A stretch of DNA of 50,053 nt from Paracoccaceae bacterium (GCA_022763485.1 JALEGX010000077.1:1-50053), one strand, 5' to 3'. Positions 40,667 to 49,110 are shown, counted from the stretch's first letter. The notes: generated from the letters alone by a model not told the origin. Translations and numbers: made by a program.

Positions 40667-41566
40667 TCAGCCCTGCGCCATGTGGGACCTGATGTGGTCC
40701 ATGAACAGGCGCAGCGGCATCATCGTCCGGTATTCCCTTGGAAAATAGATGTAAATCCCCGGCGTGGTCCCAAGGTCATTTTCCAGGATCGGCACAAGCT
40801 CCCCTGACGCAATCTGCTCTGCCACATAGTCCCGGAAGGTATAGACCAGCCCCAGCCCCTTGCGCGCCAGGTCCACCGAAGCCGGCAGGGTATTGGTGAT
40901 CAGATTGCCCTGCACCTCGACCGCATAGGCCCCGTCCGGTGATGCAAAGCTCCACGGTGCAATTCGGCCCGAAGACTGGAACCGATACCGGATGCAGGTG
41001 TGGCGCAGCAGATCACGGGGGCTGTCTGGCACGCCATGCGCGTCCAGATAGGCGGGGCTGCCCGCCACGGTCAGGCGCAAAGGCGGGGTCAGCCGCACCG
41101 CAACCATGTCCTGGGCGATGTTGTCACCCAGGCGGAATCCGGCGTGCAGCTCCTCGCCCAGGATGTCAGACAGCGCATCGGTCAGCGAAAGCTCAAGCTC
41201 AATCTCCGGATAGTCCGCGCAGAACTTCGCCAGCACCGGCGCCACGAACAGGTGATAGGCGAATTCCGGCATCGCCAGCTTCAGCGTCCCCCGCGCCGCA
41301 TGTCCGGTGCTGCGCGCGCTTTCCACCGCCTCTGACAGCTGATCGAACGCAGGCCCCGCGCCGCGGATCAGGGCGCGCCCGGCCTCGGTCAGGCTGATGG
41401 CGCGGGTGGAGCGGATGAACAGCGCGGTGCCCAGCTGCTCTTCGAGGTTTCGCAGCTGATGGCTGACGGTGGAGGGCTTGATCCCCAGCGCCTCCGCCGC
41501 TGCGCGCAGGCTGCCATGCTGGGCGATGGCGGTGAAGACTTCCAAAGGGGCAAGAGGCAGGCGCAT
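40667..41566 (-). CDS. LysR-family transcriptional regulator
   Basis: This 299-residue LysR regulator has the N-terminal helix-turn-helix MRLPLAPLEVFTAIAQHGSL then LGIKPSTVSHQLRNLEEQLG, and an effector domain with GTLKLAMPEFAYHLFVAPVL. DALSDILGEELHAGFRLGDNIAQDMVAVRL is typical of the group that regulates oxidoreductases. It lies 14 bases downstream of the class III cyclase gene on the same strand, so both are probably co-transcribed, an unusual pairing. Its target may be the oxidoreductase cluster beyond the cyclase, but this is a guess. Confidence 0.9.
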   Translation of the reverse strand: MRLPLAPLEVFTAIAQHGSLRAAAEALGIKPSTVSHQLRNLEEQLGTALFIRSTRAISLTEAGRALIRGAGPAFDQLSEAVESARSTGHAARGTLKLAMPEFAYHLFVAPVLAKFCADYPEIELELSLTDALSDILGEELHAGFRLGDNIAQDMVAVRLTPPLRLTVAGSPAYLDAHGVPDSPRDLLRHTCIRYRFQSSGRIAPWSFASPDGAYAVEVQGNLITNTLPASVDLARKGLGLVYTFRDYVAEQIASGELVPILENDLGTTPGIYIYFPREYRTMMPLRLFMDHIRSHMAQG

Positions 41567-41580
41567 TGGGGGTCTCCGCG

Positions 41581-42732
41581 TCAGAGGGGCAGACGAAACA
41601 GGTCAACGGGCTGGTGCAACCCCCGCAGGTCCTGTGCGCCGATGGGGTGCAGGTCAAATTCCGTCGCATGGTCCGCCACCGCGCCGGTCACCAAAGCGTG
41701 CTCTCCCAGATCCTTGCACACGCCCTGAACCCGGCTGGCGCGATTGACGGTGGAGCCCACAACGGTGAAATCCAGCCGATCGGGACTGCCAATATTGCCA
41801 AGGGTCACCTGCCCGAAGTCCAGCCCGATCACGAAGGGCAGCTGATCAGCGCCGTCCGTGCCGCGTTCGCGCATGGCCTTCAGCGCGTTGGCGCTGGCCC
41901 GCAGGGCGGCATTACAGGCCTCTGCTGGATCCGGCGTTGCCTCGAACATCGCCAGCACCCCATCGCCCATGAACTTCAGGATATCGCCACCCTGATGCTG
42001 TACCTCGGTCACGATCAGATCAAAGAACGCCCCCAGCAGCGACAGCACCTGCGTTTCCGGCAACCGGTCAGTGCGGGCCGTGTAGCCGCGCAGATCCGCA
42101 AACAGGATCGCGGCAGAGACCGCGCGGGTTTCGCCACGCTTGATCCGGCCCTGCCCGATTTCACGCGCGGGCCCGTCGCCCAGATAGGTCCGCAGCAGGC
42201 TTTTCTGCGATTCCCGCATGGCCACCGGCTCCAGCGCCGAGGCCAGCGCATTGCGGCTGCTCCGCAATGCCCGGATCTGCGCCTCGCTAAAGCCTTCGGG
42301 CGCTTCGGTGGAGAAGCTGCTGCCCTGAACGGTGCCATCACCGTATTCCAGCGGCATCGCCAGAAAATCGGTGGCCCCGGATTGGGCAAGCTCCGCATAG
42401 ACCGGGTGCGCCCCGCTCAGGTCCAACCCCTTCAGCCGCTGGCGCACGGGGCTGCGCGTGGTCACCACATGTTCAAACGGGCTGCCCTGCCAGGCGGGCG
42501 TCTCCAGCACCTGTGCCGCCACGTTGTAGCGCTGGGTCCTGTCCGGGGTCCAGACGATGCCCCAGGCGCTGAGCAACGGATTGGCGTAGCTCTGACCGAT
42601 GCGGACCCGGGACAACGGCACGCCCATCGCCAGCAACCGGTCGCAATAGCCCCGGACAATCGGCACCGCGTCCCCCAGCAGACGCCCCTCTCCGATCAAC
42701 CATCTGATCAAACTGTCTGTCTCCCGGGTCAT
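41581..42732 (-). CDS. Class III adenylate/guanylate cyclase with N-terminal sensor region
   Basis: This 383-residue protein has a C-terminal class III nucleotide cyclase domain (about 205-383) with both metal-binding aspartates, ILFADLRGYT (D213) and FMGDGVLAMF (D257), plus the VVGSTVNRASRVQ segment carrying the transition-state Asn and Arg. It should make cAMP or cGMP. The N-terminal about 175 residues look like a small-molecule or redox sensor, with no membrane helix. The start at ATG 42732 (MTRETDSL) is chosen because AGGAC lies upstream; ATG 42771 has GGAAGG and is an alternative. It is paired with a LysR gene 14 bases downstream. Confidence 0.87.
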   Translation of the reverse strand: MTRETDSLIRWLIGEGRLLGDAVPIVRGYCDRLLAMGVPLSRVRIGQSYANPLLSAWGIVWTPDRTQRYNVAAQVLETPAWQGSPFEHVVTTRSPVRQRLKGLDLSGAHPVYAELAQSGATDFLAMPLEYGDGTVQGSSFSTEAPEGFSEAQIRALRSSRNALASALEPVAMRESQKSLLRTYLGDGPAREIGQGRIKRGETRAVSAAILFADLRGYTARTDRLPETQVLSLLGAFFDLIVTEVQHQGGDILKFMGDGVLAMFEATPDPAEACNAALRASANALKAMRERGTDGADQLPFVIGLDFGQVTLGNIGSPDRLDFTVVGSTVNRASRVQGVCKDLGEHALVTGAVADHATEFDLHPIGAQDLRGLHQPVDLFRLPL

Positions 42733-42799
42733 CCGCGTCCTGTCCTGCCTGTCCTTTGGTGCGGGGAGCATATCATGAAATGCGCCTTCCATTGTTCGA

Positions 42800-42813
42800 T
42801 TTCATACATGAAA
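42800..42813. promoter_or_regulatory. Palindrome in the cyclase-oxidoreductase divergent gap
   Basis: TTTCAT-AC-ATGAAA is a perfect 14-bp dyad in the 169-base gap between the cyclase and the alpha/beta-hydrolase remnant. A related ATCATGAAAT lies about 30 bases upstream. It could bind the nearby LysR or another regulator. Confidence 0.4.
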
Positions 42814-42901
42814 GAGGTGAAAGATGGGAGAATTATCACGGCTTTCGGGATAACTTATCTTCCCCTCATCGCAGCAAACGCTGCGCCTGGAGGACAGTTT
42901 G

Positions 42902-43120
42902 ATGACCCGCATCCCCATGCACCCCCCGGCCCTCGTTGGCGTGACCACCCGCCCGGTGCGCTTCACCAGCAATGGCACCACTCTTGCGGGCGTACTCTGT
43001 TCCCCCGACGGCCAGAGCGGCGCGTGGACCACGGTGAACGTGCAGATGGCCGGGACAAATGCCCGCGCGCTGACCGCGCGCGCCGCCGCCAACGCGGTGG
43101 CCGACTTCCTGAACGCTTGA
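42902..43120 (+). pseudogene. Remnant of an alpha/beta hydrolase with internal deletion
   Basis: The 72-residue frame starts like a dienelactone-hydrolase-type protein (TRPVRFTSNGTTLAGVLCSP) and continues with WTTVNVQMAGTNARALTAR, which resembles the next conserved block. Then AANAVADFLNA follows, as in the last helix of the family. The catalytic Ser, Asp and His regions are missing. An intact member would be about 300 residues. The likely explanation is a deletion that removed the middle of the gene while keeping the frame. GGAGG precedes the ATG and the downstream operon seems unaffected. It could still be translated as a small protein. Confidence 0.65.
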
Positions 43121-43131
43121 AAGGACAGATG

Positions 43132-43620
43132 ATGAAAACGCTGATCGCATCCGCACTTGCCGCAACCCTGGCCGGAGGAATGACCATGGCCGCATCGCCC
43201 GAAGACAATATCAAGGTCGTGCAGGATTTCTTTGCCGCCTATGGCGCCAATGATCTGGACGGCATTGCCGCCGTGATGGACGAAAACGTGCGCTGGCACA
43301 TCCCGGGCCGTCACCCGCTGTCGGGCACCAAACAGGGCCGGGATGAGGTTCTGGCCTTCTTTGGTCAGCTGGGCGTCGCCGGGTTCAAGGCCGAACCGAT
43401 CTATTTCGGCGCTGATGAGACCCATGTGGTCGACATCCACCGCGGCTGGTCGAACGCCGAGGGCAAGCCCAATGTGGATACGACCTGGGCGCTGGTCTAC
43501 CGGATTGAGGGTGGCAAGATCGTCGAGGCCACCAACCTGAGCGCAGATCAGGACGCCGCCAACACGTTCTTCTGGTCGCAATACGATCTGGCCCCGGTGC
43601 CCGAGCGTCTGGCCAAGTGA
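43132..43620 (+). CDS. Secreted SnoaL/NTF2-like protein
   Basis: This 162-residue protein has a Sec signal peptide (MKTLIASALAATLAGGMTMA, cleavage near residue 21), followed by a cone-shaped SnoaL/NTF2-like fold: VVQDFFAAYGANDLDGIAAV, RWHIPGRHPLSGTKQGRDEV, and TWALVYRIEGGKIVEATNLS. The family includes ketosteroid isomerase-like enzymes and many binding proteins. Localisation in the periplasm is inferred from the signal peptide. The start is ATG 43132 (AAGGA six bases upstream); ATG 43129 is also possible. Downstream are an SDR, a second SnoaL-like protein and an oxidoreductase. Confidence 0.82.
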   Translation: MKTLIASALAATLAGGMTMAASPEDNIKVVQDFFAAYGANDLDGIAAVMDENVRWHIPGRHPLSGTKQGRDEVLAFFGQLGVAGFKAEPIYFGADETHVVDIHRGWSNAEGKPNVDTTWALVYRIEGGKIVEATNLSADQDAANTFFWSQYDLAPVPERLAK

Positions 43621-43636
43621 GCAGGGGCAAGCTGTG

Positions 43637-44293
43637 ATGAAACGCGCATTTGTGACCGGTGGCAATCGCGGCATTGGCCTGGCCATCGCCAAGGGGCTGG
43701 CCGATCAGGGGCATGAGGTTCTGATCGGCGTCCGCGATCTGGCGGCGGGTGAGGCTGCGGCCCCCAAGATGGGGGCCACCGCCGTTGAGCTGAACCTGAC
43801 CGACCCGGCCAGCATCGCCCGCGCGGCGGACCAGCTGGGCGGGGTCGATATCCTGATCAACAATGCGGGCGTTTTGGGGTCGGGCCGTTTGCTGGACGAC
43901 CCACAGGACTTTGCCGACAGCATGGCCGTCATGGTGCATGGCCCCTATCTGCTGATGCATCACCTGACCCCGCATATGGTGGCTCAGGGATACGGTCGGG
44001 TGGTCAATGTCTCGTCCGGCTGGGGCGCGTTTTCCGACGGGGTGGCGGGCCCTGCGTCCTACGGTGTGGCCAAAGCGGCACTGAACGGGCTGACCGTGGC
44101 CGCCGCGCGCACCCTGCCCCGCAGCGTCAAGGTCAACGCCATGTGCCCCGGCTGGGTCCGCACCCGCATGGGCGGCATGGGGGCGACACGCTCGCCTGCC
44201 AAGGGGGCAGACACGGCGATCTGGCTGGCAATGCTGCCGGATACAGGCCCGACGGGCGGGTTCTTTCGCGACCGCAACCCCATCGACTGGTGA
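43637..44293 (+). CDS. Short-chain dehydrogenase/reductase
   Basis: This 218-residue classical SDR has the nucleotide-binding TGGNRGIGLAIAKG, NNAGV motif (ILINNAGVLG), catalytic serine in VVNVSSGWG and the SYGVAKAAL Tyr-Lys pair, plus PGWVRTRMGG near the end. It should be an NAD(P)-dependent carbonyl or alcohol oxidoreductase; the substrate is unknown. It is one of three SDR genes in this 7-kb stretch and the only one with an intact Tyr-x-x-x-Lys motif. It sits 16 bases after the secreted SnoaL gene, and the second SnoaL gene begins three bases after its stop. Confidence 0.9.
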   Translation: MKRAFVTGGNRGIGLAIAKGLADQGHEVLIGVRDLAAGEAAAPKMGATAVELNLTDPASIARAADQLGGVDILINNAGVLGSGRLLDDPQDFADSMAVMVHGPYLLMHHLTPHMVAQGYGRVVNVSSGWGAFSDGVAGPASYGVAKAALNGLTVAAARTLPRSVKVNAMCPGWVRTRMGGMGATRSPAKGADTAIWLAMLPDTGPTGGFFRDRNPIDW

Positions 44294-44295
44294 GC

Positions 44296-44691
44296 ATGAT
44301 GACTGAAAATCCTAAGCTCGAAGGCTTTATCGCCGATTGGTTCGCCCGGTTTGACCGGCTGGACCCGATTGACGCCTTTCTGCCGGATCTGCATCCGCAG
44401 GTGGTGTGGAACATGCCCGATGTGGACCGCGCGCTGACCGGCCACGCCCGCGTGCGCGCCTGGTACGACGGGGTGCTGGCCACCCTGCAGCGCCCGACCG
44501 AACACCATGTCGGTGACATCGAAATCGGCAACGGGAGGGCCGCGTTCACCGTGCTGTTTCGCGCCCGCACCCATGACGGCACGCTGATCGAGGCGCGGGT
44601 CCGCGAACACTGGCGGTTCGACCTGCGCCCCGATGGCAAACCGCTGATCACCCATTACTCCGCTCAAATGCTTGAAGAGGCTGACACATGA
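44296..44691 (+). CDS. Cytoplasmic SnoaL/NTF2-like protein
   Basis: This 131-residue protein has no signal peptide and a SnoaL-like fold: IADWFARFDRLDPIDAFLPD, VVWNMPDVDRALTGHARVRA, and an antiparallel sheet ending in HYSAQML. It differs from the secreted neighbour and is only weakly similar, so the two may act in different compartments. The ATG follows the SDR stop by two bases, and its stop overlaps the next gene as ATGA, a sign of coupled translation. Enzyme activity, if any, is unknown. Fold confidence is moderate to good. Confidence 0.78.
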   Translation: MMTENPKLEGFIADWFARFDRLDPIDAFLPDLHPQVVWNMPDVDRALTGHARVRAWYDGVLATLQRPTEHHVGDIEIGNGRAAFTVLFRARTHDGTLIEARVREHWRFDLRPDGKPLITHYSAQMLEEADT

Positions 44692-45290
44692 AGACCCTCG
44701 TCCTGACTGCCCATCCCAATCTGGAAAAATCCCGCATCAACCGCGCCTGGTTCGACGCCCTGGCCGAGGCCGACAGCGTCACCACCCGTGACCTGACCGC
44801 TGTCGGCGGCGCGGGCATGGCCTTTGATCTGGAAACCGAACAGGCGCTGTTGCTGGCCCATGACCGGATCGTGTTCCAGTTTCCATTCTACTGGTATTCC
44901 GCGCCGCCGGTGATGAAGGCCTGGATGGATCAGGTGCTGAGCTACGGCTTCGCCTATGGTCCCGGTGGCGACAAGCTGAAGGGGCGCGAATTCCTGGTGC
45001 TGGTCTCGACCGGTGGCCCCGCAGACAGCTATCACGCCGGCGGCTACAACAACTTTTCCATGGATGAACTGCTCAAACCGTTCCAGCAGACCGCGCTGCT
45101 GACCGGGATGACCTATCTGCGGCCCTTTGTGGCGCATGGCATGGCGGTTGCCACGGTCGAACAGATCGACGCCAGCGTGCCCGAGATGCTGGCCCATCTC
45201 ACCGATCCCGAGTTGGATCCCAAGGTGAAACAGGCCCGTCTGCTCAAGGCGCTGGCCGAGGATCCGACCAAGGCGGCGGCGGTGAGCTGA
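44688..45290 (+). CDS. NAD(P)H-dependent flavodoxin-fold oxidoreductase
   Basis: This 200-residue protein is of the flavodoxin-like quinone reductase group (MdaB/KefF/NQO-type). The N-terminal TLVLTAHPNLEKSRINRAW flavin-phosphate loop and the FQFPFYWYSAPPVMKAWMDQ motif are diagnostic, followed by FLVLVSTGGPADSYHAGGYN. Such FMN or FAD enzymes reduce quinones or electrophiles with NAD(P)H and are often induced by stress. It ends the operon starting at the hydrolase remnant. A strong hairpin lies downstream. The ATG overlaps the previous stop by four bases. Confidence 0.88.
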   Translation: MKTLVLTAHPNLEKSRINRAWFDALAEADSVTTRDLTAVGGAGMAFDLETEQALLLAHDRIVFQFPFYWYSAPPVMKAWMDQVLSYGFAYGPGGDKLKGREFLVLVSTGGPADSYHAGGYNNFSMDELLKPFQQTALLTGMTYLRPFVAHGMAVATVEQIDASVPEMLAHLTDPELDPKVKQARLLKALAEDPTKAAAVS

Positions 45291-45331
45291 CACCTGTGGC
45301 GGCGGTCCAGTAAACCCCGCCCCAAGGGCAT

Positions 45332-45372
45332 AGATCTGCGCCGCGCAACACGAGCTGTTGCGCGGCTGATCT
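45332..45372. terminator. Terminator hairpin after the oxidoreductase cluster
   Basis: GCCGCGCAAC (45340-45349) and GTTGCGCGGC (45357-45366) form a perfect 10-bp stem around seven bases, extended by AGATC/GATCT. A GTTT tract follows at once on the plus strand. It lies between convergent stops at 45290 and 45386 and probably works for both strands. Confidence 0.7.
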
Positions 45373-45385
45373 GTTTGCGCGGGCG

Positions 45386-46120
45386 TTACGCCTTGACCAG
45401 ATGTCCCCCATCCACATCCAGAACGGTTCCGGTCAGATAGCCATTGGTCATCGCCATAATCGCCGCCTGCGCGACCTCTTCCGGGGCACCAACGCGGCCC
45501 ACCGGCAGGCTGGCCCCAACCTGCGCATACATGCCTTCGCGGTCGGCCTCCGGCATGGCGGCATAGGCTTCGGTGGCGACCATGCCCGGGCTGATGCAAT
45601 TGACCCGCGCCTTGCCCGCCAGCTCCACCGCAAGCCCCTTGGCCAGCGCCTCGACCGCGGCGTTCACCGCGCCAAGCCCCGTAGTCCCGACCGAGGGGCG
45701 ACGGCTGAGCACGCCGGAAAACAAGGTGATCGAGCCACCGTTGGCCAGATGCGGCAGCACCTCACGCGTGGTGACATAGGGGCCGGTGAACTTGGCTTCG
45801 AACATCGCGCGCAGATCATCGGTGGGCAGATCGGCAAAGCCGCCATGCGCGGCACTGGAGGCGGAAATCACCAGATGGTCCACCGCCCCAAGCCCTGCTG
45901 CCCAAGCGCGCACCCCGGCCTCATCCGTCATGTCGACCGGGGCAGGCTCTGCACCGATTTCCGCCGCGACGGTGGCAAGCCGGTCTGCATTGCGGCTGGC
46001 AATAGTGACCCGCGCACCAAGGCTGGCGGCCAGTTGGGCAGTGGCGCGGCCCATGCCGCTGCCGCCACCGACGATGACGACATGTTTGCCGGACAGCGCG
46101 GTTTCGAATGGGGGTGTCAT
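45386..46120 (-). CDS. SDR-family protein with altered catalytic site
   Basis: This 244-residue Rossmann-fold protein has VVIVGGGSGMGRATAQLAA at the N-terminus and the usual DVDGGHLVKA end. The active-site region reads GLGAVNAAVEAL where Y-x-x-x-K-A-A is expected, so Tyr and Lys are replaced (Leu and Asn in a simple alignment). The catalytic serine region is FSGVLSRRP. The protein may bind nucleotide without classical reduction, or use another mechanism. AAGGAG lies six bases before ATG 46120. It is divergent from a LysR gene (96-base gap) that likely controls it. Confidence 0.85.
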   Translation of the reverse strand: MTPPFETALSGKHVVIVGGGSGMGRATAQLAASLGARVTIASRNADRLATVAAEIGAEPAPVDMTDEAGVRAWAAGLGAVDHLVISASSAAHGGFADLPTDDLRAMFEAKFTGPYVTTREVLPHLANGGSITLFSGVLSRRPSVGTTGLGAVNAAVEALAKGLAVELAGKARVNCISPGMVATEAYAAMPEADREGMYAQVGASLPVGRVGAPEEVAQAAIMAMTNGYLTGTVLDVDGGHLVKA

Positions 46121-46216
46121 GGGGAACTCCTTTCCCGTGTGTGCTGTTGTGGATCACAGATAGGGGGTGCGACCTCATAGTTGAAATGGATGTTACTGAT
46201 CTGATAAATTGATCTT

Positions 46217-47116
46217 ATGAATGTTAATGCTCTGGATCTGAACCTGCTCAAAGCGTTCGACGCGCTGTATCAGGAACGTCATGTAGGTCGTGCGGGGGCT
46301 CGCATCGGGCTGGCGCAGCCGTCAATGAGCAACGCCTTGTCCCGCCTGCGTGCGCAATTCGATGACCCGTTGTTCGTGCGCAGCCCCGGTGGAATGCTGC
46401 CCACCAGCCGGGCCGACGCGCTGGCCCCGCAGGTGCGGCAGGCGCTGGAGCTGGTGGCCGGGATGTTGCAGCAGCCCGCGTTCGACCCGATGACGGCCAA
46501 TGACAGGCTGACCATCGCCGCGCCCGATCTGATTGTCCTGACGCTGGCCCCGGCGCTGATGCGCCTGTTGGAAGCGCGCGCGCCGCGCCTGCGGGTCAGC
46601 TTTCTGCCGCTGGACAAAGCCAGCTGTCTTGACGCGCTTGAAGAAGAGGCGCTGGATCTGGTGATCGGGCATTTCGGCACCCTGCCCGCCCGCATTCATC
46701 GCCGCGCCATCCGGCAGGACAGCTTTGTCTGTATCGCGCGTCAGGGGCATCCGCTGGTCGGCGAGCGGCTGGATCTGGAGGGGTTTCTGGCCGCCCGCCA
46801 CGCGCTGATGACACTGAGCCAGGATTTCGAGGGCGAGGTGGATCGCGCTCTGAAACGTCTGGGGCATCGCCGCGACGTGGTGATGAGCTGCGCCCAGTTC
46901 ACCGCTTTGCCAGACGTGATCGCTGCCTCGGACCTGATAGCGACGGTGCCGACGTCACTGACCCGGATCGCAATCCGCGCAGGATGCTGCGTGCATCCGC
47001 TGCCCTTCGATCTGCCCGCCTGGGAGACCGAGATGATCTGGACCCAGAAGCGTCAGGCCACGCCGCTGGGCCGGTTGCTGGTTGAGCTGGTCGGAGAGGC
47101 TAGCCGGACGCCATGA
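46217..47116 (+). CDS. LysR-family transcriptional regulator (NodD/PcpR-like)
   Basis: This 299-residue LysR protein begins MNVNALDLNLLKAFDALYQE then HVGRAGARIGLAQPSMSNAL, the pattern of the NodD/LinR/PcpR subgroup (DLNLLxAFDAL), and has the effector domain with LTIAAPDLIVLTLAPALMRL. It is divergent from the altered SDR gene and a TGATCT pair with inverted GATC-N9-GATC lies directly upstream of its start, a candidate LysR site. Its end overlaps the next, convergent LysR gene by 17 bases. The effector is unknown. Confidence 0.9.
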   Translation: MNVNALDLNLLKAFDALYQERHVGRAGARIGLAQPSMSNALSRLRAQFDDPLFVRSPGGMLPTSRADALAPQVRQALELVAGMLQQPAFDPMTANDRLTIAAPDLIVLTLAPALMRLLEARAPRLRVSFLPLDKASCLDALEEEALDLVIGHFGTLPARIHRRAIRQDSFVCIARQGHPLVGERLDLEGFLAARHALMTLSQDFEGEVDRALKRLGHRRDVVMSCAQFTALPDVIAASDLIATVPTSLTRIAIRAGCCVHPLPFDLPAWETEMIWTQKRQATPLGRLLVELVGEASRTP

Positions 47117-47936
47117 AATCAATGAGCTTGCGCACCCGCGCAGGCAGCAGGCGACGCCCCGGATAGACCGCGAACATGTCGCGGGTCGTGGGTGTCGCGC
47201 CCTCCACTGTGACCTCAACCAGATCCGCAGTGAGCATATCGCGCGGCAGGATGGTGATCCCCATATCCCGCTGCGCTGCGCCGCGGAGCATGTCCAGCGT
47301 GTCGAACTCATGCGCAATATGCTTTGGTTTGATCTGCTCCCCGGATTGCATCAACCAGGGTTGACGCGACACCAGCGCGGGCACCTGCATCAGACGGTCG
47401 CGCGAGACCTCGCCGTGCAGCGTGTGATCGGCAACAAACCCCGCTCCCGCGCAGAAGCAATAGTCCAGCGACCAGAGCCTGCGCGCCACAAGGTTGGAGT
47501 CCTCCAGCGGGCCAACACGAAAGGCCAAGTCGATGTTGTCGCGAAAGAAATCCAGAATTTCATTCGTGGCGTTCACCTCCAGTTTCACGCCCGGATTGGC
47601 CTGCGCAAAGTCCAGCAGCATCGGCCCAATCCGGCTTTGCACCGCGACCGGCGGCGCGGTCAGGCGGAGGGTCTGGGTGCCGGTGTCCCCGGCAAATCCA
47701 GCAACGTCCCGCAGCGCCTCGACCGGGCCGGCACAGCGGTCCAGCAGCCTGCGCCCCTCTTCGGTCAGCCGGACTTGACGCGTTGTGCGTTCGAACAGCT
47801 TGACGCCCAGATGGTGCTCAAGCTCGGCAATGCGGCGACTGGCACGGGACAGCGGAATACCGATCTGCTGTGCGGCCTCCGAGAAGCTGAGACAGCGGGC
47901 CACGGCGGTGAAGAGGGCAAGGTCGTTGTAGATCAT
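47100..47936 (-). CDS. LysR-family transcriptional regulator controlling the adjacent quinone oxidoreductase
   Basis: This 278-residue LysR protein has the helix-turn-helix LALFTAVARCLSFSEAAQQI then GIPLSRASRRIAELEHHLGV, and a C-terminal effector domain (TLRLTAPPVAVQSRIGPMLL; LDFFRDNIDLAFRVGPLED) of the DsdC/CrgA-like subgroup. The start is set at ATG 47936 (MIYNDLALF). Longer readings add a divergent N-terminus over the intergenic region. It is divergent from the quinone oxidoreductase gene with 96 bases between, the standard LysR-target arrangement. It overlaps the convergent LysR gene by 17 bases. Confidence 0.88.
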   Translation of the reverse strand: MIYNDLALFTAVARCLSFSEAAQQIGIPLSRASRRIAELEHHLGVKLFERTTRQVRLTEEGRRLLDRCAGPVEALRDVAGFAGDTGTQTLRLTAPPVAVQSRIGPMLLDFAQANPGVKLEVNATNEILDFFRDNIDLAFRVGPLEDSNLVARRLWSLDYCFCAGAGFVADHTLHGEVSRDRLMQVPALVSRQPWLMQSGEQIKPKHIAHEFDTLDMLRGAAQRDMGITILPRDMLTADLVEVTVEGATPTTRDMFAVYPGRRLLPARVRKLIDFMASG

Positions 47937-48032
47937 TATCTCACAAACAGGATTATGAGTTCTATTTTGGAATATTATCATGATCCGGCGCAATGGCTAG
48001 CTTCCCTGCACCAACGCAAAACGGAGCTCCCC

Positions 48033-49037
48033 ATGACCCAATCCGCCCCTCATCGTGTCGTCATTCCTGAAATCGGCGGGCCGGACGTACTGCGCCAGCA
48101 GGAGGCCGCGATCCCCACCCCCGGCACGGGTGAGATCCTGATCTGCAATCACGCGGGCGCGGTGAATTTCATCGATACGATCATCCGGCGCGGTGAAATG
48201 CCCGAAGGCATGATGCCCGCCCTGCCCCATGTGCCCGGCGTTGAAGGCGCCGGTGTGGTCGCGGGGCTGGGCGACGGGGTCGAAGGCCTCGCCCTGGGCG
48301 ACCGGGTGGCCTGGATGGGGCCGATCGGCGCGGGAGGCTATGGCACGCATTCGGTGATCGGCGCGCCCTATGTGACACGCATCGCGGATGACGTGGCGTT
48401 CTCCACCGCTGCAGCGGTGCCGGTGAACGCCATGACCGCCTGGCACATGCTGGTCAATCTGGGTGGCGCGGCGGCGGGCAAGAGCGTGCTGGTCCACGCC
48501 GCGGCCGGTGGGGTCGGCACCATGATCCAGCACATCGCCAAACATCTGGGCATGACCGTGATCGCCTCGGCCAGCACCGACAAGCTGGACTATGCACGCG
48601 CGCAGGGCGCCGATTACGTGATCGACTATCGCCGCGAAGATGTGGCCACGCGGGTCAAGGACCTGACCGGCGGGCGCGGCGTGGATCTGAGCCTGAACCC
48701 GATTTCGGGGGAAACGCTGAAATCCGATCTCGACGCGCTGGCACCGCTGGGCACGGTGGTGCTGTTCGGGTTCCTGGCCGGTCCGCCTGCGGGCAACTTT
48801 GGTGAGGATCTGGCGGCGCATTTCCAGAAATCCGTCGCGGTGAGGGTCAGCGATATCTACACCTATTTCATCACTGCCCCTCAGGCGTTCAACGCCGATC
48901 TGGCCAAGGTCTTCGCCTTGCTGGAACAGGGTGTGCTGCGGCCCCAGATCACCAGCTTGCCCCTGTCCGAAGCGGCCGCGGCGCATCGCAGACTGGAAGC
49001 CGGGGAAACCACCGGCAAACTGGTTCTGACGATCTGA
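48033..49037 (+). CDS. NADPH:quinone oxidoreductase (zeta-crystallin-like MDR)
   Basis: This 334-residue medium-chain dehydrogenase/reductase is of the zinc-free quinone oxidoreductase type. Motifs are HVPGVEGAGVVAGLGDGVEG, GDRVAWMGPIGAGGYGTHSV, and the NADPH-binding VHAAAGGVGTMIQHIAKHLG, with YVIDYRREDVATRVKDLTGG. The four structural-zinc cysteines are absent, as expected. The start is ATG 48033 with GGAG six bases upstream; readings extending far upstream run antisense through the LysR gene and are rejected. It is divergent from its probable LysR regulator. It reduces quinones or conjugated carbonyls by one-electron or hydride transfer. Confidence 0.9.
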   Translation: MTQSAPHRVVIPEIGGPDVLRQQEAAIPTPGTGEILICNHAGAVNFIDTIIRRGEMPEGMMPALPHVPGVEGAGVVAGLGDGVEGLALGDRVAWMGPIGAGGYGTHSVIGAPYVTRIADDVAFSTAAAVPVNAMTAWHMLVNLGGAAAGKSVLVHAAAGGVGTMIQHIAKHLGMTVIASASTDKLDYARAQGADYVIDYRREDVATRVKDLTGGRGVDLSLNPISGETLKSDLDALAPLGTVVLFGFLAGPPAGNFGEDLAAHFQKSVAVRVSDIYTYFITAPQAFNADLAKVFALLEQGVLRPQITSLPLSEAAAAHRRLEAGETTGKLVLTI

Positions 49038-49110
49038 GGCAGACCGGTCGGCGGCCCAAACGCCCCGGCCACCGGCGGCGATCCAGCAGCAACCAGACCG
49101 GGAGAGATCA

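Noticed and set aside
41566-43131. A long plus-strand N-terminal extension in frame with the secreted SnoaL gene
   Set aside because: It runs antisense through the cyclase gene. A signal peptide and a ribosome-binding site fix the true start at 43132.
47082-48032. A long N-terminal extension of the quinone oxidoreductase
   Set aside because: It is antisense to a LysR gene. The MDR fold begins at 48033 with GGAG upstream.
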